Shown here: positions 11,266 through 22,503 of the stretch, piece after piece
Position numbering within the stretch: the first letter of the stretch is position 1
Layout: the number at the start of each line of letters is the position of its first letter
From: Tretioscincus oriximinensis
Taxonomy: Eukaryota > Chordata > Lepidosauria > Squamata > Gymnophthalmidae
Assembly (NCBI GenBank): GCA_022410635.1
Contig: JAJVDF010000454.1
Span: 416,505-480,504, forward strand
Length of the DNA: 64,000 nucleotides
Reading direction: 5' to 3'
Notes under the pieces: generated by a model
Seen by the model: the letters and a program-made list of their open reading frames with translations, nothing else
What the model was told of the DNA's origin: nothing
Databases searched by the model: none
Made by a program: the position numbers and the translations under genes

Positions 11266-11592
11266 TCATAAAAATGTATAGTTGGCCAGGAAACCAGTAT
11301 CCCTGTTAAGTCCTTTGTTGATGGCCTGGAACTTATGAATGTATTCAAGTTCTGCTGCTTCTCTTTCAAATCTTCCTTTGTAGTTTCTTTGTTCAAGGAC
11401 TGCAGTCCTGAGGTCTGAGACAGAATGTCCTGGAAGGTTGAAATGTTCAGCAACTGGATTCTGTGTGTTTCCATTTCGAACATCTGATTTGTGTCCATTT
11501 ATTCTCTGGCGAAGGGATTGTCCTGTTTGCCCAATATAGAGTGTAGGGGGGCATTGTTGGCAGAAAATGGAATAACCCCTGACATTAGTCTC
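11266..11592 (-). CDS. Penelope-like GIY-YIG endonuclease domain, open but no start codon
   Basis: 108 codons without stop, ending in TGA at 11266-11268. The domain nicks target DNA so that the element RNA can be reverse transcribed in place. Visible in order: a GYS/Cys-rich N-terminus with C-x2-C, LYIGQTGQSLRQRINGH (the YIG motif and conserved Arg), NPVAEHFNLPGHSV with two His, AAELEYIHKF with the likely catalytic Glu, and GLNRDTGFL near the end. This agrees closely with the endonuclease half of vertebrate Neptune/Penelope-type elements. There is no in-frame Met at the upstream edge and the reverse transcriptase half is missing, so it is a 5-prime truncated piece, not a gene. Its lack of stops suggests a fairly young insertion. 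Confidence 0.85.
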   Translation of the reverse strand, partial: ETNVRGYSIFCQQCPPTLYIGQTGQSLRQRINGHKSDVRNGNTQNPVAEHFNLPGHSVSDLRTAVLEQRNYKGRFEREAAELEYIHKFQAINKGLNRDTGFLANYTFL

Positions 11593-11598
11593 TCAGCA

Positions 11599-11635
11599 TC
11601 TGAAGAAGTAGACGTGTCTACGAAAGCTTATGCCA
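11599..11635 (+). other. Hammerhead-like core motif in Penelope arm
   Basis: CTGAAGA (11600-11606), a perfect 5-bp stem GTAGA/TCTAC closing CGTG (11608-11621), GAAA (11622-11625), then GC-TTAT-GC. This is the order of conserved parts of a hammerhead ribozyme, known in Penelope terminal repeats. It departs from the consensus by an extra A after the core and by C instead of U at the expected cleavage triplet, so activity is doubtful. Confidence 0.4.
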
Positions 11636-11695
11636 CCCACTTTTCTCAAGTTAGTCTCAAAGTGCTGCTAGCTCCTTTGCTGGACATATTTAATT

Positions 11696-14410
11696 AATTG
11701 TGTACAGTGTGGTCAGAGTCATTGCAGGCTCTGAGGAGCTACCTGTAGCACCAAAAGAGGAGGATTTGTCTGTTAAGAAGCTCATCTCTCTGCAAAATGT
11801 CTACTTTGTATCAATTCTGCAAAGGAATACCCATTAAAGTCACACCTGCAAGATCAATACTGGGCACTGTGATTCAGTAAAGGAGACAGCTAGACACCAG
11901 TGTGATTTTGAGCTTCAAACTTTAATTTTGAGGTCCACAAGTAATAGTCCATCTCCATTGGGAGTTACCATAAATTAGGGGTACTTCATAGCATGACAAG
12001 ATAATAAAAAAGCCCTTGTGCAAACCAAATTCCATGTGAATGGAAAACCTATTCCAATGGACACATTTATAAATTTAAATTGAGCAAGTACTGAAAGTTT
12101 GGTTCATCTCTACTTCCAGAATGTAGAAAAAAGAAAATCTATCAAAACTAAATACAAATACAAAATACACAACAATCACTGGCTTTATCCCTCCATATAA
12201 GTAACTTGTCAAAAAGGGATTCCCAAGTTAGTAAACTAGTGTTATGAACATCTACTCTCTTAAACCTTAAACTTATAAGTCTAATGTAATCATTAACCAA
12301 TGCACAGTACCACTCAAATTTTATTGTAACAATCTTGTGTACAGATAGCTCCTAAATCTTTCCAGCTATTCAGCAATATTGTAATAATTGTTTCCTATTA
12401 GGGTTTAAATTCAAACCATTAAAATCATGTATAAGAAATGCCTTAGGGCTGCATGGTATGTTTGGAATCAAGGGCTCTAATATCATTAATAACCTCAGTC
12501 CAACCTTTCTCTTACTTGAGGGCATTCCAACCATAAGAGGTAATATTCACACAACCATGTCAGCATTGTGCATTATTATTCCCAGTTATACATGATATTT
12601 CAGTCAATTCATTTTAAGAGCGAGGTCAGACATGACACATAATCAGATTCTGGGCCATAGTTTGATCTGAGAATTCAGATTGGAAAATAGTCTTCTGATT
12701 TCGTCTGGACTGCCTCATAGTGATTGGAACTCAACCATGAACAGATTTTCCCAACATTTGTTCTCACTGGTCAGTTTCCATTTGCAAAGTGTGGCTGGAA
12801 AGAGACTATTGGGAGTTGCAGTTACTTTTGTGGGGTGGATTTAGGCTGCATTTCCCTTTCTTGCCCAGTGTCTTTTGAGGAGGGTAGTGGAGTGGTACCT
12901 CCTCCTTACACACATCACTTCTCCATCTAACCAAGAAAGGGAGGGAAAGTCTCAATCTTTCCTCTTTTTTATAAAATGTGAAAAAATGGAACTTTAGCTC
13001 TTCTGGTGCTTGTGGATGACTCCCATGCCTGCACTGGGAATAGAAAGGCAATCTGCTTCATTATTTATGATTCATCAGCTATTCTCTGGAATGCTGTTTT
13101 CTAATTTGGGCTGTTGCTGAGGTCTACCAACAGAGCTGGATAGGGTCCCATATTCAGTTATGATCTATTATTTCGCTCTTTTCTGAGTATAGGAGATGGG
13201 GGGGTTGCTCAGCTCTGTACTAGCATGCAGATGATAGGATCCTGAACCAGCTGGTCTCCTGGAAATGGCTTATGGGTCAATATTTCAATAATTACAGTTC
13301 TGATACTTATCTTTCGAAATACATGTGCTAGTCATGATATAGGATGTGAACAAACAGGGACAATGATCCACTTACAAGTTGAATCGGTGTTTCATTTGCC
13401 TCATTAGACTGTTATATAAACCTACGGCTTTGGGAGTTTAGAACCGATTATCCTGATTATCAATGTACCTGGAAAATCGACTGTTGGACTGCTATATAGG
13501 ATTATTGCAAAAAGGCTGTGATATGTGGATAGCTTTGGCAAAGAGATTATGAGGTTGAGAGGTGAAGAAATCTGATACTGACAGCAAACTATCAAACAGA
13601 ATTTGGGACAAGGGACTAGTGTACTTTCTCCTAACAACCAACAAACAAAATGGCTGATGGAAGAGTCTTTCATGTGCATGAACAATCTCATATATCAGGA
13701 TTGGACAGAAAAATATACTGTAAAAGTATGAACCTGATGCATTAAACCCCAAAAATCATATAATCAGATAATCAGGAAATTCCAGAATAAACACGTCCTA
13801 AACATGTGCTGAGTGGATACACAAATGTTTCTATTTCTGATTTCATGTGATGATGCTAATAAGGCAACACAATATTGTGATAACTTGTAGTGGTAACATA
13901 TATACAGAAGTAGCCTGACAGTAATATCAGCACATCAACTGTATTTCTTCTGCAAGTCTGACAATACAACCACTAAATATTATCTATTAATCTCTTTTCT
14001 TTTACTGTTTTAATTTTAGTGTCTGTTCTTACATTGTGCAACATATTTTAATGTTCCAATCTATGGTTTTAATCTCAGTCTGTGGTTTTGTAGATTTCCC
14101 AGAGAACTTTAGTTATTAAAATACTATATAAATAAAGGAAATAAATAAATAAGAGACATTATATCGATGTTTCATTAAACCTTGGTGTGATATAGTTCCT
14201 GAAAGAGTGCTGATCTTTTAAAATTTGGCAGAATAGAGTATGTTTTTTTTNAAAAAAGCAATAAAGTACTAGATGTCACACTTTTAAAAACCATTTTCTC
14301 ACTGTTGTCAAACAAGGTTTTGCCATAACAAGGCCATATAGGATGAAATAAAATTCCTGAAGAATCTTGTCATCTTTTACAGAGTGTCTTTTTGTTGGTC
14401 TTAGGCATCA
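11696..14410. other. No recognisable repeat or gene
   Basis: 2.7 kb without a family that I can name. AT-rich, short frames only; no splice-flanked coding block seen. Confidence 0.5.
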
Positions 14411-14637
14411 GAGCCAGTTTGGTGTAGTGGTTAGAGTTTTGCACTCGCATCCGGTAGTCTCCCAGTTTGATTCCCCACTCCTCCGTGAAAGCCAGCTGTT
14501 CTTTAGAACTCTCTCAGTCCTGCCTACTTCACAGGGTGTCTGTTGTGGAGAAAGCAACAAAAGCTATGTGAGCCCCCTATGGTTGGCCACGCTGAGATCT
14601 TTGGGTGTAGGGCGCCATATAAGTATAAATGAATGAA
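14411..14637 (+). mobile_element. SINE B head with L2-like tail
   Basis: Starts GAGCCAGTTTGGTGTAGTGG with A box TAGTGGTTAGAG and B box GTTTGATTCCCC, continues through CTCTCTCAGTCCTGCCTACT, and ends GAGATCTTTGGGTGTAGGGC plus ATAAGTATAAATGAATG. The tRNA head and body are shared with 9096 and 16795, but the tail is the ATAAATA module of the L2-like LINE instead of the TTC tail. Confidence 0.85.
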
Positions 14638-15587
14638 AAGGACAATTTGCGAGGAAAAGAAACAAATTCCATCTTTCTCTACCAGTGCAGGCAGCCGTTT
14701 CCGAACAGAGTACTACTGGAGTTGACAGACTTACTAGCAATATCAGAGCCTAAGAAAGCAGTTGTTTCCACAGATTATCTTATCTACATTTTCAAAAGGG
14801 ATTACAATCCCATTAAAGGACAAGCATCTTTGGAGCTAATTAATTTTCACCGAATCGCTTGCAACACTAGAGCAAGCAGTTGATTAAAAATTAATACGGT
14901 ATACCAGGGTCACTTTCTTGTTTAGCAACCCTTGAAACCCTGTTAGTATACTGAGATCTAATTCAAGCACAAGTTGCATAGTGACAGAAAATGAAAGGGT
15001 AAAGGAAGAGCCCCGAAGCCTTTGCACATCACAAGTTAAATATACAACCTTTCCCTGTATTTGGCAGCTATGTTGTAATTCTAAATGAAAAACCAAGTGC
15101 ATTTAAAAAGTTTTTTAAAAAATAAGTATTGCACCAGTGTTTTTAAATTCCAGGGTTTGCTTTCACATCTGCACTCCCAAAAAGAAAAAAAAATGGTTTC
15201 TATGTTGTACATTTCCAACATCAAGGGAAAGCCTCATACCACCCCCTAGTGATCAAAGTTTGGTGACCTCCAAATAACACAAAACACAATAAGTGGACCG
15301 TAGATCACAAGAACAAAAAAAATGCCCAGAAGCAACACAAGTCACTGCTGGCATTCTTTACTTAAAATCCTTTTCATGATAGAAGAAGAAAAAGCACTGA
15401 CTGTGAGAAGCTATAGTTTCCTGTTCTGTGGCCTGATTCCTCCATCTTAGAACCAAACACATAGAGAAATATTTATATGTTCTGGGAAAGAGGTCTTCCA
15501 TGAATTTGCTAGGAATGGGGAAGTAGAAAGTTACTACCTGTAGAAACTGTTTATTCTGCTATTTTTGGATATTTGACATTGCCCAGT
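14638..15587. other. No recognisable feature
   Basis: No repeat family identified. Contains an A-rich run near 15181-15191. Confidence 0.5.
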
Positions 15588-16018
15588 CAATATTTTAGGC
15601 TGACCAGATTACCCCTTTTTTNNGGGGGGGAACCATGTTTTGGAATGCCTATCCATCCCTCCATGGTATGTGTGTGTGCGTATGGGGGGGCAATTTCCCT
15701 GTTTTTTGCTGAGGAAAAAAATATTTTTTGAATTTTTNAAAAAAACAAATTCACTGTACCACCACTAGGGGGCTCTGGCAACCAGAGCTCCTGAAGGCAC
15801 CCCCCCACCCCTCAGTAAAAAATAAAATTTCTCACACAATCCAAAAATTTCTCACACGCTTTGAAAAAATCTCAAGTGCTTTGCAGATTTCTCAGATGGG
15901 GACTTCGGAGGGATATGCATGATGGTGAGTGATTTGCATATTCCTGAATAAGCAAATTAGCATGAATATTAAGTACCCCCATTTGGGCCTCAGAAAATCT
16001 GGTCAGTCTACCATATTT
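15588..16018. mobile_element. Fold-back family, long asymmetric form, 8-bp TSD
   Basis: Element 15596-16010 (415 bp). Left end TAGGCTGACCAGATTACCCC, right end AAATCTGGTCAGTCTA. CAATATTT (15588-15595) and CCATATTT (16011-16018) give an 8-bp target duplication with one mismatch. The left 150 bp matches one arm of the short palindromic copies (G run, then GCTGAGGAAAAA); the right half differs and contains repeated TTTCTCACAC motifs and TTTGCATATTCCTGAATA. No coding capacity. Confidence 0.82.
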
Positions 16019-16489
16019 TAGCAAGTCATAGAGCAATACAAGATCTTAAAATCAGGATATTAGTTCAATATTCCAGGACTATGTCTGGAGTAGGGTAGTT
16101 ATGCCCCCACCCCAAGCCCCCTCCCTTCACAGATTTATGATTTTGTGAAATTATGGGATTTCCTCCTCCTTCCAAGCACTTACTTAGCAAACAGGACAAA
16201 TTACATCTTTTACTCTGTGGATATGATAAACATCCCACTATTAGAGTGGTCCTCGACATTCTAAAGGCTGTCAAAATGAGAGGTACATACATACTTTGAT
16301 ACTGTAAACCTTTAGGCATTTTTAACATTTTAAATTATATTTTATTTGCATATATTTCNTTTATAAATCCTTTGAATAGAGACTGATGGATATGAAGGAT
16401 CTCTGTGTTGAGAACCAAATAATGGATATAGTCTGTTGACTAATCAATGAAAACGGACTGACTAATTACGGCCTCCTTCCCTCCTCCTT

Positions 16490-16690
16490 CCCAGCACTAG
16501 AAATTCAGTGACAATAGCGGCAACAAGAACAAGGCCCNACTCACCTGCCCACCCAGCTGGCTGTTACCAGAGGCAGTGAGGAAGGTGCCACTCAAGCAAC
16601 CCACCCAGATCACCCACCACCACCTGATTGCCAGGTGTTACTCAAGCACCCTACCTACCTAGCTCACCAACCTGGCCAGCTAATGGCCNA
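16490..16690. repeat. GC-rich imperfect tandem duplication
   Basis: Two related units of about 65-70 bp share GGTGYYACTCAAGCA, CCYACC and CTCACC blocks (first unit around 16590, second around 16640). High C content compared with neighbours. Two N bases. Could be a minisatellite seed or part of an unrecognised element. Confidence 0.45.
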
Positions 16691-16794
16691 AAATGGATTA
16701 CTGGGCAAGTGTAAATACATCCAAAAAAGAGATCTAGATAATACACCTCTACTGAAGAGAATTAAGTCAGCTAAATACAAAATCAGCCCTAATT

Positions 16795-17017
16795 GAAAAG
16801 AAGAAGAAGAATCAGTTTTTTAGCCCAATTTTCTCAAGATTTGCATAATCTTCTATTCTTCTCTTCACAATAGACACCTTGTGAAGTAGGTGGGACAGAG
16901 AGAGCTCTGAAGAACTGTGACTAATCCAATGTCACTCAGCTAGCTTTTGTGAAGAAGTGCAGAATCGAACTGAGAGACTTCCAGATAAGAGCCTGACACT
17001 CTAACCACTACACCAGC
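16795..17017 (-). mobile_element. SINE B (tRNA-derived, TTC-tailed)
   Basis: Minus strand: CTGGTGTAGTGGTTAGAGTG (A box), AGTTCGATTCTGCACTTCTT (B box), GAGCTCTCTCTGTCCCACCT, CACAAGGTGTCTATTGTGAA, ending in GATTCTTCTTCTTC. The best preserved member of this SINE in the window. Confidence 0.88.
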
Positions 17018-17439
17018 AGCCTGGAATAAATTCCATAATAGTCCAGATTAAGGGAGATGCAGAGGCTAAATTTCATTCTTGGAGGTTCTAAGACTGTGTT
17101 ATGGAAAAGACATTTTACCAACTGTGTAAAGGCATAAATGTGTTCCACAAAACCATGTTATACATGTTGAAATGCTGAAAAATTAATTAATTCAACTTTC
17201 CCAGTTGCTGAGAATACAGATTAAGAATGAAGTGAGATTAGCTAGCACTCCATGGGTTTAAAACAAAGTCAAGAAACCATTTTGTGCTCTGTTTGGTTGC
17301 TTCCAGACATACTTGTCTTTGCTGATTATTCCTGAAATGGAAACACATTGAAAAAAGGCACTTTTTTATTAACTATATATCTTAGAAAATATGAAGCCAT
17401 TTAGTTAGTCATATTGGAAATCCAAAAGAACAAGGGATG

Positions 17440-17793
17440 TTAATATGTAGGTTGACCAGATGACACCTTCTTTGAGGGGACACCTGGTTTGGGGGTGTCT
17501 ACCCCACCCCCGGGGGAAGTGATTTCTCCATTTTTTTCACTGAGGAAAAAAAATAAACAAGAGGGCTCTGGCAACAGGGGCCAGCTCTCTCCCCTCATAA
17601 AAAATAAATAATGCAAATTCTTCACGCACATTGAAAATTCTCACACATTTCAAAAAATTCTTGCGTGTTCCACAGGTAGAGATTTTGAAGGGGAATGCAT
17701 GTTGTTGGATGATTTGCATATTCATGAATATGCAAATTAGCATGAATNTTAATTTCCCCAGAAAATCTGGTCGTTTTTCACATAATTAATGTG
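17440..17793. mobile_element. Fold-back family, long asymmetric form, degraded right end
   Basis: Left end TAGGTTGACCAGATGACACC at 17448. Interior matches the copy at 15596 (CACTGAGGAAAAAAAATA, GGGCTCTGGCAAC, repeated TTCTCACACA motifs, TTTGCATATTCATGAATATG). The right terminus keeps AAATCTGGTC but then decays. TTAATATG (17440-17447) and TTAATGTG (17786-17793) may be the 8-bp target duplication, 7 of 8 identical. Confidence 0.75.
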
Positions 17794-18800
17794 AATTATT
17801 ATTAATATNTGTTATTAAATATGATAAATATTTTAATATTTATCCAAGATTTCAAAATTCAAAAGTATATTATTTGACCTCTCCATGAATATTTAAACAT
17901 GAATCTCCTCTGGAATATACATGTGGGAAACAATATTTAATTATTAATTTAATTTAATTTTTACTTTTTTATCTGTGCAGAAAGTTGAAATGTGTCCTCT
18001 TTGATAGAATATCCACTCTTCTGTTTTCAGTTTCCATTTTGTTTAACATTTACAACAGCTTTAAAAGAATTACATATATGACATAAGTCATGAAGAAATT
18101 TGAATCTTTTTGTCAGAAAAGATGTTTTTCACCTTCTAATCAAGATCCCTTGATAAGATCCCTAGCAGAATTAGGAAAAGTTTCACAACATTACTATAAA
18201 TTGTTTGCATATATCCCCAGGATATTTGGAAAATTTGATATTCTGTAGTCTTTAACTCACAGTACTATCTGTTTACAAAATACTAGTACAATCTGGTCTT
18301 CAGGTTTTTGGTGGTGTTGATAAAACTCTGGGGTATATTTTCTTTCCCTTTTTGCTTTGTGCTAATTGTCACCCTTGATCCAAATTCTAACAGAGATCAA
18401 ATATCTCATCAATTTGACCAATAGTTTTTTAAAACCCAGTATCCAGACTTGCTGGTTCATAGGATAGGAATCTTAGTTGAGACTACCCGAAGAGGCCACC
18501 TGCTTGCCCACTAGACTGAAGCAGACATCTGGATATTTTACTGGCACAAAATACCCAGAAATTGGCATGCACCATCTCTACCCATGCACACTTCCTGTTT
18601 TCACTTCACATTCATCATGCACATGTCAGGGAGGCATGCTATCCAGGGAGGTTCATACTATTGGCCATTCATAAGCTACCTTTCATGCTATTTGGGGGAA
18701 ACCTGGTTTGACAGTTGCAATTTTCTAGAATAACCCACACACAGACAAAGTCTATCTTTTATAGGGTGTCTATGTTACATGTGGTGATTCCCACACGGCC
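17794..18800. other. No recognisable feature
   Basis: Very AT-rich DNA with no family I can name. Confidence 0.5.
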
Positions 18801-19111
18801 ATGATATAACTTTTTTTTCCAATAATTTTTATTGATTTTAACATATAAACACAAATACCCCCGATCCCGATCCCACCCAGGCATGTTAGCTCCAANAACA
18901 AAGGCAAACACTTAAATCTGTAAATTATACAGTCATTCTCAAGATAGAGACCATATCTAATGTAGATTTCAAGATATAATAACGATTTCATGAAACACCA
19001 ACAGTAATCCACTGACTCCACAGCTCTTGCCACTGCAATGCTATATTTATACCCAGAAGACTTAACCTTTTTTATCTCAGAATGTCAAACATTAGTAATT
19101 CAACTAAATAA

Positions 19112-20200
19112 TCAAGCCAGAGATGGAATGTCCAGATGCTTTTGTCCTTCCACCCCCTGGATATAGTTATTAAGGCAGCCCATATATATCTTAATAAAAC
19201 AAAGTAGTTTGAAAGGCAAATTCAAAACAGAAACGTTTCCTAGAATCAGAAAAGGAATACTTCTAGGAACAGTAATATTCAATATGAAAGATATTTCATT
19301 GACAACAAGATCCCAGAAAGATGATACATGATAACAACGGAGCCACATATGGCTAACAGATCCGTTTACTGAACATCCACGCCAGCAAGATGGAGATGTA
19401 ACTCCCATATGAGAGAGTTGGGCAGGGGTCCTGTATCATCTAGTTAAACTTTTTATATTAATCTCCTTAAATTTGGAGTTTTTGATAGTCTTAACCTTTT
19501 GGACTACATTTGCCCATTCCATGTCTGTAATTTCCGAGTCTTGTTACCATCTTCTAAATAATAGTTGACTATTATTGTATTTCAATTTTACTAAGATGCC
19601 ATATATTTCCCCAACAAGATGGGGTACTCCTAAGATTTTTTTATCCAACATATCTTCAAAAGTTGATTTCAGTAGTGCCATACTTGTTCTAATATTTTGT
19701 TTGTTTATATATGCTAAAATAGCCACTTTTCCCAGCCAGTTATTTTGTTGTGAATTCATTGACCTTATTTGTAACAGATTTTTAGGGTTACCCACTAGAT
19801 CGAACAAAGCCCGTACCTTTTGGAAAGGAAAACCAAGAAAATATCGGGTGAGACTGATTTCACCAGGAGGACTAATGTCTCTTAAGGAAACCATATGAAA
19901 AGTGGAAGGAATAATTTTATTATGCCAGATTTTCCATGATTTCAACATGATCTGAAGTGGAGGCAACCAAAACAGAATTTTCCTTTTAGGAATATTAGAA
20001 ACTAAAGTTGGCTCTTTTCCTAATCCATTCAAATTCCTTTCTATTCTTATTGACTTATTGTCATATTGATAGTCAAAATCTATTATCTTTAACAGTTGGA
20101 TAGCGTGGAAGTATGAGCTGAAACAAGGGAAACCCCAGCCAGCGTCCTCAACAGAAGCAAAAAAAGTGGAATTAGAAATTCTTTTGGGATGGTTGTCCAA
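19112..20200 (-). pseudogene. L1-like ORF2 C-terminal region with zinc knuckle
   Basis: 20200-19544 is open for 218 codons and holds the long C-terminal segment of L1 ORF2 (FFASVEDAGWGFPCFSSYFH at its start). After a frame break, 19408-19112 holds a C-x3-C-x7-H-x4-C knuckle (CWRGCSVNGSVSHMWLRC, 19387-19334) followed by FW. This knuckle is a hallmark of L1-clade ORF2 ends. The first piece is the longest intact frame in the window. Confidence 0.8.
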
Positions 20201-20216
20201 TGCCCATTTCTTTAAA

Positions 20217-21770
20217 TCAGTTTCCCCATTTTTTAATATATTGTGGCTTTAATTGGGTAGGGACTNTTTGGAAAAGGTATAATAGTCTGGGTAAAATCAT
20301 CATTTTAGTAGCCCACATTTTTGTTATATTCCACCTGTTATGGGGCCATTTAGCAACCAAAGATCTTAGTTTCTTCCACAAGGTGTTGTAATTGACTTCT
20401 GACATTTTATGGATATTTTTAGGCAATTTGACCCCCAGATAGGAGAGTGTTTTCACACTTGTCCTCAGACCTGCATGAGTTAAAATTTGCCTTTTCTCAT
20501 TACTGGGAACATTAAGAAACAGGATCTCCAACTTATGAATGTTAATTTTAAGTCCTGAGGTCCTTTCAAAATTTCTTGCTTCAGTGATTAGGTGGGGCAT
20601 AGTTTGGAGAGGATTATTGGTTAACAAGAGAACATCGTCAGCATAAAGATTTAGTTTAATACTTTCAGTCCCTACTCTATAACCAACAATATTGTCATTA
20701 TTGATAATGGCTCCATAGCTAAAATGAAAATTAAATGGCACAGTGGGCATCTAATTTTCATATACATCATTGACTTTAATTCTGGAATGATTATTGGAGT
20801 ACACATTTTTGATAATTCACATAATTTTTTTTCCACAGTAGAATCCTTGACAAATACGTGTGATGTAATTATGATTGATGGCGTCGAATGCTTTGTAAAT
20901 ATCTAATTTAATTAATGACAACTTTCTCCCATGCTGATGAGCCTGGGCTAAAATGTTGGCAGTAATCCTTATCAGATCTGAGATGTATAATCCTTTTATG
21001 AAACTATATTGGTTTTCATCAACAAATTTTGGAATTATTTTTTCTAACCTCTTAGTTAAAACTGCCGCTAAAAAATTATAATCAATATTGGCCAAAGTTA
21101 TTGGTCAGTATGATTCAGTATTTTCTTTTGGTTTTCCCTTTTTTTAAAATAGATATGATCTCTGAAAATTTCCAAGACTGAGGGATAGTCTGTGTATTCA
21201 TGATATGATTGAAGAGGATATAAAGATGAGATAGTAATTCCTCAGAAAATCTTTTATAGAAATTCCCCCAAAACCCACCAGGACCNGGGGATATACCACT
21301 CTTTGGATCTTTGATTGCTACTAAAATTTCATCTCTAGTAATTTCTGTATTTAAATAATACTGATCCTGATCTGACATAATCTTGGAAATCTCAATATTT
21401 CCATCTTGTATTGGCCTTTCGCTATATAGATGTTTATAAAATTTAAGCAAAAATTTCCCTAATGTGAATATCACGAGTACACACATTTCCATTTAAATCT
21501 TTTATAAAATTAACTCTTTTGCGTTCATTTCTAGATTTTTAGGGTCCGTGCCACACCGTTCATTGAAAGAGAATCCCAANTAGAGAACTGGTTTTTCAAA
21601 AAAAGAGAATGCTTTAACATTTGAATCCTGTCTAGAGCTTTGAGTTCTTTTTTAAGACTCTGTAGTGTTCTTTTGAATTCTAGGGAACAAGTTAATATTA
21701 GTTGGTCTTGATAGAATTTAATTTGATCCAAAATGTTCTGACGAAACAAGGGCCTTTGGTGCCTCAAAGT
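20217..21770 (-). pseudogene. L1-like ORF2 reverse transcriptase relic
   Basis: In order: a linker (21767-21531), GPGGFWGNFYKRFSEELLSH (21290 region, the SPGPDGF-type block), IPQSWKFSEIISILKKGK, DYNFLAAVLTKRLEKIIPKF (21090-21010), KLDIYKAFDAINHNYI motif A (about 20930-20860), a damaged CPLCHLIFILAMEPL motif B with a frameshift near 20720, and LNLYADDVLLLTN motif C with the Asp pair at 20634-20639. LSYLGVKLPK follows at about 20450. The motif forms are those of the L1 clade. Several frameshifts and stops; no activity possible. Confidence 0.88.
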
Positions 21771-21899
21771 TGTCTCTTTCTGAATACAAAGCCCCCTCCT
21801 TGTTGCTTTAAAAGCATCCCAAACTGTACTCTCTGAGATACCTGGTTGTCTATTTATGGAAAAAATATTATCTTATTTGTGTTTTGAAATAATTCAAAG

Positions 21900-22450
21900 A
21901 AGAGATGGAGGATATTATATCTGGGTGAAATCTCCATGCCTTTGGCTGGGGATCTTTATGTCTAACAAATTTAACCTTGATAAGGGGCATGGTCAGAAAT
22001 CCACATTGGGGCATATAAAATTTCTTCCACCTTAAAAAAATTAGAATTCTTCATAAGTACATAATCTATATAGGATGGAGTCAAATGACACCCCAAAATA
22101 AAAGTAGGTTGATTATTGGTCCCCAAAGCTTCATGCATGTCAATAAGGTTCCATTTACGTGTAGAAAATCTACGTCTATTTTGTTGTTGAAAATTAGATC
22201 TCAGATCTAAGTTAAAGTCCCCAGCAGTTATTCAATCCCTTCTAATGTATTTATGTAACTTTATGAAAGTATTATGTAAAAAAATTCTCTGGCCAGAATT
22301 TGGGGCATAAAGATTTTGGATAGTGATATTCTGCCCAGCTAAACTAATATTCACTAGAACATAGTGGCCGTTTTTATCTCTCTTAATCCTAGTCACCTCC
22401 ACATTTAATTTTTTTCTTAGCCAGAGTGGCTACGCCTCTTGTTTTGTTCA
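21900..22450 (-). pseudogene. L1-like ORF2 endonuclease domain, N-terminus missing
   Basis: Apurinic-type endonuclease of L1 ORF2, which nicks the target. Visible: TRGVATLAKKKLNVEVTRIK, ITIQNLYAPNS, DWITAGDFNLDL (the GDFN active-site block, here about 22240-22200) and MWISDHAP near 21980 (the SDH block with catalytic Asp and His). The first 70 or so residues with the catalytic Glu are lost in the deletion. Reading crosses stops and one frame change. Confidence 0.8.
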
Positions 22451-22503
22451 AAGCCCATGCTACTGCCAAAATCTCCCAATCTTTATAATTATAGAGCGGC
22501 ACA

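Larger units (their letters stand above)
10933..11695 (-). mobile_element. Penelope-like element, EN part with inverted terminal repeats and TSD
   Basis: Element 10945-11683, 739 bp. ACATGTTTAATT (10933-10944) and ACATATTTAATT (11684-11695) form a 12-bp target duplication with one mismatch. About 108-bp inverted arms lie at 10978-11085 and 11576-11683 (TCCAGCAAAGGAGCTAGCAG..CTTCAGATGCTGAG and its complement). A 33-bp single-copy tail (10945-10977, TCAGAGAAATAGCCGTGTTA..) lies outside the left arm. Between the arms the minus strand carries the GIY-YIG endonuclease. Penelope-like elements are known to have such pseudo-LTR arms and a terminal tail. The reverse transcriptase is absent. Confidence 0.88.

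Noticed and set aside
19544..20200. 218-codon frame, longest in the window
   Set aside because: Not a host gene: it continues an L1-like ORF2 and lies within an element with a target duplication.
20217..20750. Possible retroviral polymerase (YADD motif)
   Set aside because: Flanking blocks, zinc knuckle and poly(A)-type end are those of an L1-like LINE; no LTR, protease or integrase was seen anywhere in the window.
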